The notes below the pieces were generated by a model that did not search any database, was not told where the DNA came from, and worked only from the letters and a program-made list of their open reading frames with translations. Shown here one piece after another: positions 1-13,748 of a stretch of DNA of 64,000 nt (the first letter of the stretch is position 1; each line of letters opens with the position of its first letter). Made by a program: the position numbers and the translations under genes. The DNA comes from Seriola aureovittata (taxonomy: Eukaryota > Chordata > Actinopteri > Carangiformes > Carangidae). The stretch lies in NCBI RefSeq assembly GCF_021018895.1, contig NC_079374.1:7302212-7366211 (forward strand), in the 5' to 3' direction.

Positions 1-95
1 CAGGATTAGAATAAATCCTCTGGGGATCATTAATTTCTAAAACAATTTTCATGGCATTTCATTTTATATAGTTGTTGAAATTTAACTGGATGAAA
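1..95. repeat. Dispersed teleost repeat, fragment
   Basis: The first ~95 bases carry the phrases TCCTCTGGGGATCATTAA and ATAGTTGTTGAAAT. These resemble units at 39365-39945 (CATCCTCTGGGGACCATGAATGT-like, followed by a 'caatccat...gttgagatatttc'-like tail). I read it as a truncated, diverged copy of a dispersed repeat that is common in percomorph fish. The family name cannot be assigned without a repeat library. Confidence 0.4.
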
Positions 96-1765
96 CTACA
101 GACAGAACAAAGACGCTGTCATCCCAGAGTGCAATTCAACCAGGTTAAAAAATACCCTATCCAGCTGAGAGAGTCATCTATTGGAGATGAATAATGGCAC
201 TGTGAAGTGATTGTTGGATACACTGGCATCTGTTGCATTAGATCCACAAGTGCAGAGTTTGCCTGTTTAATAACTGAACATATACAGAATGAATACTGCC
301 CCAGATGCAGTAATAAGTGATTTTTGGATTCAAGTACTTTTTCCTGTCAGCAATAGAGCAGCACCTGAGAGGTTGACTGGCCGTTTAGGTCAGGGTGTCA
401 CTCCTTACTTAGTGCGCCACTTTTATGTCTGAAACATGTTTCATATTCATGCCTGGGCTCCTCCTAACATCTATCAAAACTCTTCAGTGCGGCCAAGAAG
501 TTGTCCGTCATCTCTCCATGATATTTATCGTAGAAATAAAGGTCTATTCTTCTGTAACTGAAGGATGTGACACAGCGGGGATTCCACTTGTTTCCAGTTC
601 ATGGAAGCTTTTCAGTTTGCTGTATTTTTAAAAACCAATCCAAAGCCAGTGCATGCAGCACAACCAATACAATATGTCAGTCTGTCCTTAATATTTTCAG
701 ACTTCTCCAGCCTCCCTGTGGCACGTAGCTCAAAGCCCATTCATGCCTGGTAAAGACGGATCTATAAAAACGAAAATATACATTCAATTTTACAACAAAG
801 TGAAATAATTTCCTTCCACATTTTTTAGCAAATGTCAGTCGAAAAGCAGGAAATGATGCATTTTGGAGCGCAATATTTTAGCTGCAGATTAATATGCATT
901 TGTTGCTCTGGAGCCTGTTTAGTGCAGCAGGACAGTGCATGTGAGATTGACTGAAAATAAACCACGTTCATGGTAAAGAAGGAACAATGTCACTCGCTCA
1001 CTTATGTGTTCTGAATCGTCTTTGGACACCAATGGCACAGAGGAATAAAATACTGTGTATAGGGGTTTGGATACAACACATGTTAAAGGTCCATTCATTG
1101 TTGGTTTTGGTGTTTTCATTGTAGTTGTTGACAATAACAAAAATAAACAGGTTCCTCAGATTATCCTTTAACATTGGGGCTCTTGTAGCTCTCACCTAGG
1201 AATCGATAGGTTACATTTTTTGCTTGGAGGTAAATTAACTGTATAATTACTATAAGCGCCATCATCATGAGGACGAGAGGACGAGTACCTTTACATACTA
1301 GATGTCAAACTTCACATCATCTACCTGTCTGTGTATACATTCTTCAGGCTATTAAATAAGGATCCACTGCACAAAGGCAGTTGTGAGTTAATTGACAAGT
1401 ACATTGACCTTAAGCAGTCTCACACAAGGTTGGTGTGCTGCATGAGTAAGTGAAGGGCAGTGGGATGTTAGCGTTGTGTGTCTGTGTGCTACATGTTTCC
1501 ACTCTGATGGAAGGGCTGGAGTTGATTGTCTGTGTTTTTCTTGGGACAGCACCTCGCACCTCTTGGAAACAAAAGCACAGTGACTTCACACTCATCCTGT
1601 CTTCTGTTTGAGAAGATTAATCCCTTTCACTTCATCTTTGTCACAGTCCTCGTTTTCACGCATCTTCTGTTTTTCTTGTCTCGTTGTATTTAAGAAACTG
1701 TGATTCACTGTGAAAACCTTGCTGTAAGTGTTTCTTGCTGAGGTGTTCTGGTTTATGTGTTGCAG
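96..1765 (+). other. GDAP2 intron, 3' part; no other feature seen
   Basis: Sequence upstream of the first visible GDAP2 exon. I looked for the preceding CRAL-TRIO exon, expected to end in a residue pattern like DVVDVKYK, and did not find it here, so the intron probably continues beyond the left edge. Short open frames are present but have no recognisable product. A pyrimidine-rich stretch and TGCAG acceptor close the region. Confidence 0.6.
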
Positions 1766-1820
1766 GTTTAAGAAGAATTTAAAGGCTTTCTACTATGTAC
1801 ATCCAACATTTCGCTCTAAG
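1766..1820 (+). CDS. gdap2: GDAP2 exon (third from last): CRAL-TRIO domain segment
   Basis: This 55-bp exon is bounded by acceptor TGCAG (ends 1765) and donor GTGAGA (starts 1821). It begins with one base completing a split codon and then reads FKKNLKAFYYVHPTFRSK, ending in phase 0. That matches the KNLKAxYxVHPTFRSK strand-helix segment characteristic of the CRAL-TRIO (Sec14-like) lipid-binding domain of ganglioside-induced differentiation-associated protein 2. ARHGAP1 and BNIP2-type proteins share the first half, but HPTFRSK followed by VSTWFFTTF in the next exon separates GDAP2 from them. GDAP2 joins an N-terminal macro domain to this C-terminal domain, and human loss-of-function alleles are linked to recessive ataxia. 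The N-terminal exons are outside the window. Seen: exon and splice sites. Established: family. Inferred: orthology, from similarity recalled and not from a search. Confidence 0.92.
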
Positions 1821-2100
1821 GTGAGATTATGTCATCATGTATGTAACTGTCTGGTATTTGCAGTGTCAACAGAGCTTATTGTATATCTAGACTAAGAGGA
1901 TCATATCAGTTTATAAATTTCTCTCAACAAGCACTAGAAATGTAAATGTTCGTTAATGTTGTAGTGACAGAAGTGGAACTGTTAGTTATAGTAGTTATAA
2001 TAGAGTTAATGTCATTCTATTATTTACTTCATTGCATGTTCTGACTCATAACTCCTACAATATGAGACATAAAGGCAAAGTAACTTCATAGACTTCTGGG

Positions 2101-2442
2101 TTAAAGGAGCTATTTGTAAGTTTTGCAAGTTCAGCACCAAATTTCATTCCTTTACTGACCAAGAGCTATCTCCAGAGATGGAAAGCAACGACAATGTTAA
2201 CTCTTGTTTCTGTCGGGTCTTTTCTTCTGCCAAAGTTAGCATGCTAACCCGCTAGCCCCAGCCCATCTTGTCACTTTCCAATACAAACTCTCCTCCAATC
2301 TGGCCTGAAGAGGTAGCGCTGCTCAAAGGTCGTATTATAACCGCTTGACTTCTAAACGCAACATCAAGTGACATTCACCACCATCCGCTCCCGGCAAGAA
2401 ACCAAGAAAGCACCAGTGAAAACTTACAAATGGCCCCTTCTA
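2101..2442. mobile_element. Fold-back DNA transposon relic, copy A
   Basis: The left end reads TTAAAGGAGCTATTTGTAAG and the right end is its approximate inverse (ACTTACAAATGGCCCCTTCT). The interior carries phrases shared with copies at 47279-47662 and 56329-56715: TTCCTTTACTGACCAAGAGC, GAAGTTAGCATGCTAACC-like, CGTATTATAACC and CCATCCGCTCCCGGCAAG. No transposase frame is present, so it is non-autonomous. It lies inside the 1.4 kb GDAP2 intron. Superfamily unassigned; TTAA-like sequence at the ends is suggestive only. Confidence 0.7.
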
Positions 2443-2772
2443 ACACAAATCAGTTAGTTGTGCTACACTCATTTCCTTTTAGAGAGATGTTTCACCGTTT
2501 TCAAATTCTAGGAAACCTTTTTGCAGGACTTCATCATTCATCACACTTCATTTCACATTCATTAAACTTGGCTAGAAATTCTTTTTCTAATGGGGTTGGA
2601 CTTCACGAAACCTGCCATGACAATTAAATACATTGCGCAAGTTGCAACGGAATTTTATTTCTTACAAACACACATCAACCCTGCACAATTTTCCTGCTCC
2701 AGTAACATTATGATTTTAAACGTCTCAGTAATCATGAGACTCACTTGGAATTGCGAACAATTTGGTCCTTGG

Positions 2773-2806
2773 GCAAAGGCCTCACATTCCCAAGGTGAGG
2801 CCTTAT
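2773..2806. repeat. Short hairpin
   Basis: AAGGCCTCAC and GTGAGGCCTT form a near-perfect 10-bp stem around the short loop ATTCCCAAG. It is intronic in GDAP2 and has no obvious function. Confidence 0.6.
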
Positions 2807-3222
2807 CCAAAAATCTACATGATTGTCCACCACACTGTGTATTTAGATGCTAATCCTGATCCAGATGCGAAGTCAAAAGTTATAAATATTTTTCCGTTAT
2901 GAAAATAACAAATCAGGAGAAATGTGCAGCCTTGGCAGAGACATGCGCTCTCTAAGTGCTTGCTGGTTTATATTTGTTTCTTTATTGTTTACTGGAATTA
3001 CAGTACTTGTTTGCTGCAATAGTGAAACTTTCCCATGAGGATCATTAAAGTCTCATTAGATGTAATCTAGTTTTTGTTATTTGCTTTAGAAAGTTGAGTT
3101 CGGTTTTGTCTTTGTATGTTATTTATTAATCTTGCTATAGCTAACAATGAAGATCAAACGCTCAAATGTAACTGAAATGTTCCTTATTTTCTTTCTTTCT
3201 TCACTTTTAAAACTCAATCCAG

Positions 3223-3366
3223 GTCTCGACGTGGTTCTTCACCACCTTCAGTGTGTCAGGGATGAAGGACAAAGTCCGCTACCTGGACAACCTGCACCAG
3301 CTCTTCACCTGCATCAAACCTGAACAGATTGACATCCCTCCGTTTGTCCTGGAGTACGACGCACGG
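3223..3366 (+). CDS. gdap2: GDAP2 penultimate exon: end of CRAL-TRIO domain
   Basis: This 144-bp phase-0 exon has acceptor CCAG (ends 3222) and donor GTAGGC (starts 3367). It encodes 48 residues starting VSTWFFTTFSVSGMKDK and ending FVLEYDAR, with the diagnostic PEQIDIPPFVLEYDAR just before the splice site. In mammalian GDAP2 the matching region is VSTWFFTTF...PEQIDFPPFVLEYDAR, which ends the Sec14-like fold. The domain is proposed to bind a hydrophobic ligand or phosphoinositide. Length and both splice phases agree with the neighbouring exons. The next exon is 26.8 kb away, beyond the giant inverted repeat. Recognition is by recalled family sequence, not by a search. Confidence 0.96.
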
Positions 3367-4674
3367 GTAGGCATCGATCCATAACACACTCACAGATACA
3401 CACAGAGATGTTGGCAGCACATGATCTATACTGTCTTATTTAATCATTAAAAACCCCCATTAGGTAATACCTGAAATCCTGAAAGTTTTCTTATTGGTCA
3501 GGCAAGCTGCTGACCTGACAGCAACGATGTACAGGTATTACATTATATCCCTCACCATCAGATAAATCAGATGGTAATTGTAAGGACTTCTGGAACTTTA
3601 TAACAATGTTTAAACCTTATCTCGTCATCTTACTAAGGACAAGATTAGCCTGTCAAATAAGCAGCTTACATGCTCCTGTGATATGCATCCAGTCTGGGCA
3701 GGGCTTTAGATAAATCACGTGTAAGTAAAGTACAACCAAACTAAACCTTTAACCTTTAACTGTCTATTAATGGTGCTGGAGATTGTCACATAGACACCAG
3801 AGGATCGGTCCCATTTGTTGAAGCACACGGTTTAGCCCAGGACATGCTTTGCCACGTCGAAATATTCAACTGATGTCTGAAGAACATCTGAAATATCAGA
3901 CAAATGATCCCAGTTACTCTGCGTTTTCAAGTTAAGAAAGCCACATACTGCAGCTTTAAATAGCTCCCATGTCTGAAACTTATAGCCAGGGACCGACTTC
4001 CTTTTGATGTTTGAATGTTTGTGCCTGCAGCTCCCTTTTTGTATTTACAGTTAGGCTTACTTTTGCAGGTGGCAAGCAACACAGGCGTGAGTTTCGAGTT
4101 ACATACTGTATAGCTTCACATCTGCCTCCTGCCTTATTGTGTTTTGATGGAAACCTAACCTCCCACTGGTCTCCCTGTGTCCTCACATGCCAAACGCAAA
4201 CACTTAAATGTGTTTACACTCATGTGTGTTTTATTCTGAACTTTATTCATCAGCTCTTTTTTTGAAAGAGGAAAAGCAGAACTGAGACGAAATGGGAAAA
4301 ATAACCGACTCTGTTTATCTCCATTTGATGTTCCCCTTGGTGATGTAAACCAGAGAAGGATTAGCAATCAGCTAATGACTTGTTTGGTGTGTGTATATGC
4401 ATGTGCATTCGTAGAAATGACACCTATTAATCAGTTAGCCTACGAACTCAATTAAAATGATATTGTCCAGGATGATCTGTGTTGATTTCCCTTTGAAATT
4501 TGGGATCTGATGTGAAGATAATTCAGTGAAGTCATGGGTATCACTGGCTTTGATGTAGCAAGTCTCTAGTGCTGTGAAGAGTTTACTCTGTACTTACAGC
4601 AGCTTTATTCTCATGCATGAGCTGAGAGACAGTGCTGCGAGTCCTTAAGAAGAAAAAAGGACTAAAGACTGAAG

Positions 4675-4708
<34 letters not shown>

Positions 4709-6474
4709 GAAATGTCAAATTAGGACATCAGAAATTCTGATTTTCACGTCCAGCTGCATAGATCCATAAAAAAGATCTGGTGACCTTGTTGGGGATTGTT
4801 CATGATGTGTGATTGGCTGCCATTTGATTCTTTATTTTCACTTTGTGGTGGTTTGTAGTTTGTGTTGGCCAATAAAAGGTATAAATGTGTGTCTTTTCCT
4901 TCGTTGGATCCTGGATCTTGGATCAGGATCGAGAGGTATTCGGCCCAGTCGAGCAGTAACCTTTTGCTCATTTTGGATTCTTCAGTCTGGATTTGTATGA
5001 GGTTCCTTGAAATGATTTTACTCCAGTGGTGACACGTGAACGCGTGAATCAAGATGTCAGGGCTGTATCATAGACGTGAAAGCTACACTGTTGGAACTGA
5101 GGAATGTTAGCTTGTTTTGTCTGTTACAGTTTATTCACACTAGGAAAAACATGTTCTGTAGTATTGTTCCAGCTTCTTTGAAATTAATCAGGTTCAGTCA
5201 TTTCGATTGCACATGAGTGAATGGGAACAATATTTTTGCAAATACCAATGTACAAATCCACATATTGGATTCGTCTTACTGCTGCTATTATGAGTTAGCT
5301 TCAGGGTGAAAGCAGACCTGAGGGTTTTATATAATGGGAGAACTTGTTGCCTCGAAATCACTAAAGTGTCAATATATAAATCTATCCCACAGAATCTTTG
5401 GCTCATTAGTCAAGTCATTGAAAACAAGGCCAGAGTGCAGACTTAAAGGGTATTTAAGGGTGTTAATAGCTGTACTGGCTGTACATTATAAGACTCTTGG
5501 GGGTTTGTGTAAAAATGGCTACAGTTCCTACAGTATTCATCTCATATGGATGCAAACACCCTCTAATTAAAGCTGAGAGTTGGTACTTAAACCTCACAGT
5601 CTTTGTTTAAGTTCATCTCCAAACCTGCTGGAGTTCAGAGTGAAAACAAAACAGTCCTGGTACTTTCTGAGTGAACTGTACAATCTGTGTATCATAATTA
5701 GGAGTGGATGGAGGGATTAGTACATAAATATGTGGTTATAGATGATGTTATCCATACATTGACCCTGTGTAAGTCATGCTTTGTGGTACTGTTGTAGTCG
5801 GATGCTGCTCAGACTCTCTGTCTCCATAGTCTTTGAGATGCTACAGTGTCACTGCCAGTGTATTAGCCATCCCTCAGGCTTCGCTTACTCATCAGGAATC
5901 TATTTTTAGGACAACCTCAGTCTTTGCAGAGAACTTCACTGTCAGTTCGTGAACATAATGTGCTTTAAGGCTGCAGTACGGCGCATTTCCCCTTCAGCAC
6001 TGCAGCCAGCCAATGAAGTGGGCAAGAACATTCATATCAACACCTGTGAGTGGCTGTTACCCAGAGAGAGTCTGTTCTGCTAGGATGAATTACAGTGTGG
6101 GCAGAGTCCAGGAAATAATGATTTTTCTTGTTCACTAAAAATGGAGCCTGATAGCAGAAACACTTCACCACTCAGGCACAAGCTGTGTGCAAAGATCATT
6201 GGTTACCTGAGTAAATACAGAATATATGATTCTGCCTGACAGAGTGTAATGTGATGATTCTGAAGTGGCTATTAATGTTTTTTTGTTTTTTTTTTTACAA
6301 GTGAGAGGTGTCACTCACTGATATGGTTCAATCTGCTACCTGGTAAGCACCAGATATTTAACTCAGGAGTTGCTAGGGACCAAAAAAAGCAGCTAAAAGA
6401 GAGTGAAGCTTGGACTTAACATTTACATCTGGAAGTGTGCAGAAAAATGTTTCAATTTAAAAGATTATGTCTAC
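3367..6474 (+). other. Left unique flank of the last GDAP2 intron
   Basis: AT-rich intron sequence without recognisable exons. The only clear simple repeat is the poly-A run at 4679-4705; a pyrimidine/T-rich run lies near 6280-6295. Short open frames here have no recognisable product. Confidence 0.6.
4679..4705. repeat. Poly-A run
   Basis: Uninterrupted A tract of about 27 bases followed by GAAGAAATG. It could be the tail of an old retroposed sequence, but I cannot identify a body upstream. Confidence 0.85.
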
Positions 6475-6840
6475 TTTGACGTTTTTATGCCTTACTATAT
6501 TGTGACCTTTTTTGGCAAACTATACTATGATGTTTTTATGACGTTTTTTGACATACTATACTATGCCTTTTTTTTTAAAATGCCGTATTACAATATGTTT
6601 CACAATTATTATTATTTTTTAGTGTAATACAACGACGTTTTTTGGCATACTACACTATGATGGTTTTTTTTTTTACGTATTATACCATGATGTTTTTTTT
6701 ACATTCTATACTATGACGTTTTTTTTTTTTTTATGCCTTACTATACTGTTTTTCAACATTCTATACTATGCCTGTTTTTTTTTTTTTTCCTTATTAAATT
6801 ATGACGTTTTTATGCCTTACTATACTATGACATTTTTTTA

Positions 6841-7990
6841 CATATTATACTATATTTTTGACATTTTTATGCCTTACTATGACGTTTTTTTTTTTACATA
6901 CTATACTATGACGTTTTTTTTTTATATGCTATACTATGATGTTTTTTGGCATTTCTATGCCTTAATATACTATGACGTTTTATTGCATTTTTATGCCTTG
7001 CTATACTATAACGTTCTTATGCCTTACTATACTATAACGTTCTTATGCCTTACTATACTATGACATTTTTTCTTTATGCCTTACTATACTATGACATTCT
7101 TTTTTTATGTCTTAATATACTATGACTTTTCCTGACATTTTTGTGCCTTACTATACTATAACTATTTTTTTTTTGCCTTACTATACTATGACATTTTTAT
7201 GCCTTACTATATTGACTTTTTTTATGCCTTACTATACTATGACGTTTTTTGACATACTATACTATGACATTTTTTTTATTTTTATGCCTTACTATACTAT
7301 GACATTTTTTTTTCATTTTTATGCCTAGCTAGACGTTTTTTGACATACTATACTATGACATTTTTTATGCCTTACTATACTATGACATTTTTTTTTCATT
7401 TTTACGCCCTACTATACTATAACGTTTTTTGACATACTATACTATGACGTGTTTTGTCTTACTATACTATGATGTTTCTCGACATACTATACTATGCCTG
7501 TTTTATTTTTATTTTTATACCTTATTACAATGTGACGTTTTTATGCCTTACTATACTGTTTTTTATGCCTTACTATACTATGACGATTTTTGACATTTTT
7601 TTTTATGCCTTACTATACTATGACATTTTTATGCCTTACTATACTATGACATTTTTTGACATACTATACTATGACGTTTTTTTTTTACTTTTTTTTACAT
7701 ACTATACTATGACGTTTTTATGCCTTACTATTTTATGACGTTTTTTGACATACTATGACGTTTTTTTCACATTTTAATGCCTTACTATACTATGACTTTT
7801 TTTCACATTTTAATGCCTTACTATTTTATGAGGTGTTTTGGCATTTTTATGGCTTACTATTTTATGACGTTTTTTGACATACTATACTATGACGTTCTTT
7901 GACATATTATACTATAACGTTTTTTTTTTACTTTTTTTACACACTATACTATGACGTTTTTATGCCTTACTATTTTATGACGTTTTTTGA
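6841..7990 (+). repeat. 1.15-kb higher-order repeat, copy 1
   Basis: The block starts CATATTATACTATATTTTTG and is repeated almost base for base immediately downstream (7991-9141), offset 1150-1151 bp. The offset changes by one T in a homopolymer. It includes rare variants such as CTTTTCCTGACATTTTTGTG and GCCTAGCTAGACG, found only in the copies of this block. Confidence 0.93.
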
Positions 7991-9141
7991 CATATTATAC
8001 TATATTTTTGACATTTTTATGCCTTACTATGACGTTTTTTTTTTTTACATACTATACTATGACGTTTTTTTTTTATATGCTATACTATGATGTTTTTTGG
8101 CATTTCTATGCCTTAATATACTATGACGTTTTATTGCATTTTTATGCCTTGCTATACTATAACGTTCTTATGCCTTACTATACTATAACGTTCTTATGCC
8201 TTACTATACTATGACATTTTTTCTTTATGCCTTACTATACTATGACATTCTTTTTTTATGTCTTAATATACTATGACTTTTCCTGACATTTTTGTGCCTT
8301 ACTATACTATAACTATTTTTTTTTTGCCTTACTATACTATGACATTTTTATGCCTTACTATATTGACTTTTTTTATGCCTTACTATACTATGACGTTTTT
8401 TGACATACTATACTATGACATTTTTTTTATTTTTATGCCTTACTATACTATGACATTTTTTTTTCATTTTTATGCCTAGCTAGACGTTTTTTGACATACT
8501 ATACTATGACATTTTTTATGCCTTACTATACTATGACATTTTTTTTTCATTTTTACGCCCTACTATACTATAACGTTTTTTGACATACTATACTATGACG
8601 TGTTTTGTCTTACTATACTATGATGTTTCTCGACATACTATACTATGCCTGTTTTATTTTTATTTTTATACCTTATTACAATGTGACGTTTTTATGCCTT
8701 ACTATACTGTTTTTTATGCCTTACTATACTATGACGATTTTTGACATTTTTTTTTATGCCTTACTATACTATGACATTTTTATGCCTTACTATACTATGA
8801 CATTTTTTGACATACTATACTATGACGTTTTTTTTTTACTTTTTTTTACATACTATACTATGACGTTTTTATGCCTTACTATTTTATGACGTTTTTTGAC
8901 ATACTATGACGTTTTTTTCACATTTTAATGCCTTACTATACTATGACTTTTTTTCACATTTTAATGCCTTACTATTTTATGAGGTGTTTTGGCATTTTTA
9001 TGGCTTACTATTTTATGACGTTTTTTGACATACTATACTATGACGTTCTTTGACATATTATACTATAACGTTTTTTTTTTACTTTTTTTACACACTATAC
9101 TATGACGTTTTTATGCCTTACTATTTTATGACGTTTTTTGA
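7991..9141 (+). repeat. 1.15-kb higher-order repeat, copy 2
   Basis: Near-identical tandem copy of 6841-7990. Similarity ends where copy 1 runs into copy 2, at the change from ACATATTATA to ACATACTGTA. This copy is also the left end of a larger ~4.7-kb unit that repeats from 12592. Confidence 0.93.
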
Positions 9142-10940
9142 CATACTGTACTATGACGTTTTTTTCACATTTTAATGCCTTACTATACTATGACGTTTTT
9201 TTCACATTTTAATGCCTTACTATTTTATGAGGTGTTTTGGCATTTTTTGACTTACTATACTATGACGTTTTTTGACATACTATACTATGATGTTTTTTCA
9301 CATTTTTATTTCTTACTATTTTATGACATTTTTTTACACACTATACTATGACGTTTTTATTTAACTTTTTTTACATACTATACTATGACATTTTTTGACA
9401 TACTATACTATGACGTTTTTTTTTCCTTTTTTTACATACTATACTATGACATTTTTATGCCTTACTATTTTATGACGTTTTTTGACATACTGTACTATGA
9501 CGTTTTTTTCACATTTTAATGCCTTACTATACTATGACGTTTTTTGACATACTATACTATGACGTTTTTTTTTACTTTTTTTACATACTATACTATGACG
9601 TTTTTATGCCTTACTATTTTATGACGTTTTTTTCACATTTTAATGCCTTACTATACCATGACTTTTTTTCACATTTTAATGCCTTACTATTTTATGAGGT
9701 GTTTTGACATTTTTATGGCTTACTATACTATGACGTTTTTTGACATACTATACTATGACGTTTTTTTCACATTTTAATGCCTTACTATTTTATGAGGTGT
9801 TTTGGCATTTTTATGGATTACTATACTATGACGTTTGTTGACATTCTATAGTATGACATTTTTTGACATACTATACTATGACGTTTTTTTTAAACTTTTT
9901 TACATACTATACTATGACGTTTTTATGCCTTACCATTTTATGACGTTTTTTGACATACTATACTATGACATTTTTATGCCTTACTATTTTATGACGTTTT
10001 TTGACATACTATACTATGACTTTTTTTCACATTTTAATGCCTTACTATACTATGACTTTTTTTCACATCTTAATGCCTTACTATTTTATGACATTTTTTG
10101 ACATACTATAGTATGACGTTTTTTTTAAACCTTTTTACATACTATACTATGACGTTTTTATGCCTTACTATTTTATGACGTTCTTTGACATACTATACTA
10201 TGACGTTTTTTTCACATTTTAATGCCTTACTATACTATGACTTTTTTTCACATCTTAATGCCTTACTATTTTATGAGGTGTTTTGGCATTTTTATGGCTT
10301 ACTATACTATGACTTTTTTTTCACATTTTAATGCCTTACTATTTTATGACGTTTTTTGACATACTATACTATGACGTTTTTTGACGTTTTTATGCCTTAC
10401 TATTTTATGACGTTTTTTGACATACTGTACTATGACGTTTTTTTCACATTTTAATGCCTTACTATACTATGACTTTTTTTTCACATTTTAATGCCTTACT
10501 ATTTTATGACGTTTTTTGACATACTATACTATGATGTTTTTTTTTACTTTTTTTACGTACTATACTATGACGTTTTTATGCCTTACTATTTTATGACGTT
10601 TTTTTCACATTTTAATGCCTTACCAAACCATGACTTTTTTCACATTTTAATGCCTTACTATTTTATGAGGTGTTTTGACATTTTTATGGCGTACTATACT
10701 ATGACGTTTTTTGACATACTATACTATGATGTTTTTTCACATTTTTATGCCTTACTATTTTATGACGTTTTTTGACATACTATACTATGACGTTTTTTTT
10801 TACTTTTTTTACATACTATACTATGACGTTTTTATGCCTTACTATTTTATGACGTTTTTTGACATACTATACTATGACGTTTTTTTCACATTTTAATGCC
10901 TTACTATACTATGACTTTTTTTCACATTTTAATGCCTTAC

Positions 10941-11420
10941 TATTTTATGACATTTTTTGACATACTATACTATGACGTTTTTTGACGTTTTTATGCCTTA
11001 CTATTTTATGACATTTTTTGACATACTGTACTATGACGTTTTTTTCACATTTTAATGCCTTACTATACTACGACTTTTTTTTCACATTTTAATGCCTTAC
11101 TATTTTATGACATTTTTTGACATACTATACTATGACGTTTTTTGACGTTTTTATGCCTTACTATTTTATGACATTTTTTGACATACTGTACTATGACGTT
11201 TTTTTCACATTTTAATGCCTTACTATACTATGACTTTTTTTTCACATTTTAATGCCTTACTATTTTATGACATTTTTTGACATACTATACTATGACGTTT
11301 TTTGACGTTTTTATGCCTTACTATTTTATGACATTTTTTGACATACTGTACTATTACGTTTTTTTCACATTTTAATGCCTTACTATACTATGACTTTTTT
11401 TTTCACATTTTAATGCCTTA
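10941..11420 (+). repeat. 160-bp higher-order unit, three copies
   Basis: The string TATTTTATGACATTTTTTGA recurs at 10941, 11101 and 11261, exactly 160 bp apart, each followed by the same series of monomers. The matching place in the next ~4.7-kb unit has the same 160-bp spacing (15747, 15907, 16067). Confidence 0.88.
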
Positions 11421-12591
11421 CTATACTATGACTTTTTTTTTCACATTTTAATGCCTTACTATTTTATGACGTTTTTTGACATACTATACTATGACGTTTT
11501 TTTTAAACTTTTTTACATACTATACTATGACGTTTTTATGCCTTACCATTTTATGACGTTTTTTGACATACTATACTATGACATTTTTATGCCTTACTAT
11601 TTTATGACGTTTTTTGACATACTATACTATGACTTTTTTTCACATTTTAATGCCTTACTATACTATGACTTTTTTTCACATCTTAATGCCTTACTATTTT
11701 ATGACATTTTTTGACATACTATAGTATGACGTTTTTTTTAAACTTTTTTACATACTATACTATGACGTTTTTATGCCTTACTATTTTATGACGTTTTTTG
11801 ACATACTATACTATGACGTTTTTTTCACATTTTAATGCCTTACTATACTATGACTTTTTTTCACATCTTAATGCCTTACTATTTTATGAGGTGTTTTGGC
11901 ATTTTTATGGCTTACTATACTATGACTTTTTTTTCACATTTTAATGCCTTACTATTTTATGACATTTTTTGACATACTATACTATGACGTTTTTTGACGT
12001 TTTTATGCCTTACTATTTTATGACGTTTTTTGACATACTGTACTATGACGTTTTTTTCACATTTTAATGCCTTACTATACTATGACTTTTTTTTTCACAT
12101 TTTAATGCCTTACTATTTTATGACGTTTTTTGACATACTATACTATGATGTTTTTTTTTACTTTTTTTACGTACTATACTATGACGTTTTTATGCCTTAC
12201 TATTTTATGACGTTTTTTTCACATTTTAATGCCTTACTATACCATGACTTTTTTTCACATTTTAATGCCTTACTATTTTATGAGGTGTTTTGACATTTTT
12301 ATGGCTTACTATACTATGACGTTTTTTGACATACTATACTATGATGTTTTTTCACATTTTTATGCCTTACTATTTTATGACGTTTTTTGACATACTATAC
12401 TATGACGTTTTTTTTTTTACTTTTTTACATACTATACTATGACGTTTTTATGCCTTACTATTTTATGACGTTTTTTGACATACTATACTATGACGTTCTT
12501 TGACATATTATACTATAACGTTTTTTTTTTACTTTTTTTACACACTATACTATGACGTTTTTATGCCTTACTATTTTATGACGTTTTTTGA

Positions 12592-13748
12592 CATATTATA
12601 CTATATTTTTGACATTTTTATGCCTTACTATGACGTTTTTTTTTTTACATACTATACTATGACGTTTTTTTTTTTTTTTATATGCTATACTATGATGTTT
12701 TTTGGCATTTCTATGCCTTAATATACTATGACGTTTTATTGCATTTTTATGCCTTGCTATACTATAACGTTCTTATGCCTTACTATACTATAACGTTCTT
12801 ATGCCTTACTATACTATGACATTTTTTCTTTATGCCTTACTATACTATGACATTCTTTTTTTATGTCTTAATATACTATGACTTTTCCTGACATTTTTGT
12901 GCCTTACTATACTATAACTATTTTTTTTTTGCCTTACTATACTATGACATTTTTATGCCTTACTATATTGACTTTTTTTTATGCCTTACTATACTATGAC
13001 GTTTTTTGACATACTATACTATGACATTTTTTTTTATTTTTATGCCTTACTATACTATGACATTTTTTTTTCATTTTTATGCCTAGCTAGACGTTTTTTG
13101 ACATACTATACTATGACATTTTTTATGCCTTACTATACTATGACATTTTTTTTTCATTTTTACGCCCTACTATACTATAACGTTTTTTGACATACTATAC
13201 TATGACGTGTTTTGTCTTACTATACTATGATGTTTCTCGACATACTATACTATGCCTGTTTTATTTTTATTTTTATACCTTATTACAATGTGACGTTTTT
13301 ATGCCTTACTATACTGTTTTTTATGCCTTACTATACTATGACGATTTTTGACATTTTTTTTTATGCCTTACTATACTATGACATTTTTATGCCTTACTAT
13401 ACTATGACATTTTTTGACATACTATACTATGACGTTTTTTTTTTACTTTTTTTTACATACTATACTATGACGTTTTTATGCCTTACTATTTTATGACGTT
13501 TTTTGACATACTATGACGTTTTTTTCACATTTTAATGCCTTACTATACTATGACTTTTTTTCACATTTTAATGCCTTACTATTTTATGAGGTGTTTTGGC
13601 ATTTTTATGGCTTACTATTTTATGACGTTTTTTGACATACTATACTATGACGTTCTTTGACATATTATACTATAACGTTTTTTTTTTACTTTTTTTACAC
13701 ACTATACTATGACGTTTTTATGCCTTACTATTTTATGACGTTTTTTGA
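12592..13748 (+). repeat. 1.15-kb higher-order repeat, copy 3
   Basis: Third near-identical copy, ~4601 bp from copy 2. The same rare variants recur in the same order. Unlike copy 1, it is followed by the same sequence as copy 2, which shows that a block larger than 1.15 kb was duplicated. Confidence 0.92.

Larger units (their letters stand above)
1821..3222 (+). other. GDAP2 intron (1.4 kb)
   Basis: Phase-0 intron with GTGAGA donor and a pyrimidine-rich acceptor ending CCAG. It contains fold-back element copy A (2101-2442) and a short hairpin around 2773-2805. Otherwise it is AT-rich sequence with no recognisable feature. Confidence 0.85.
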
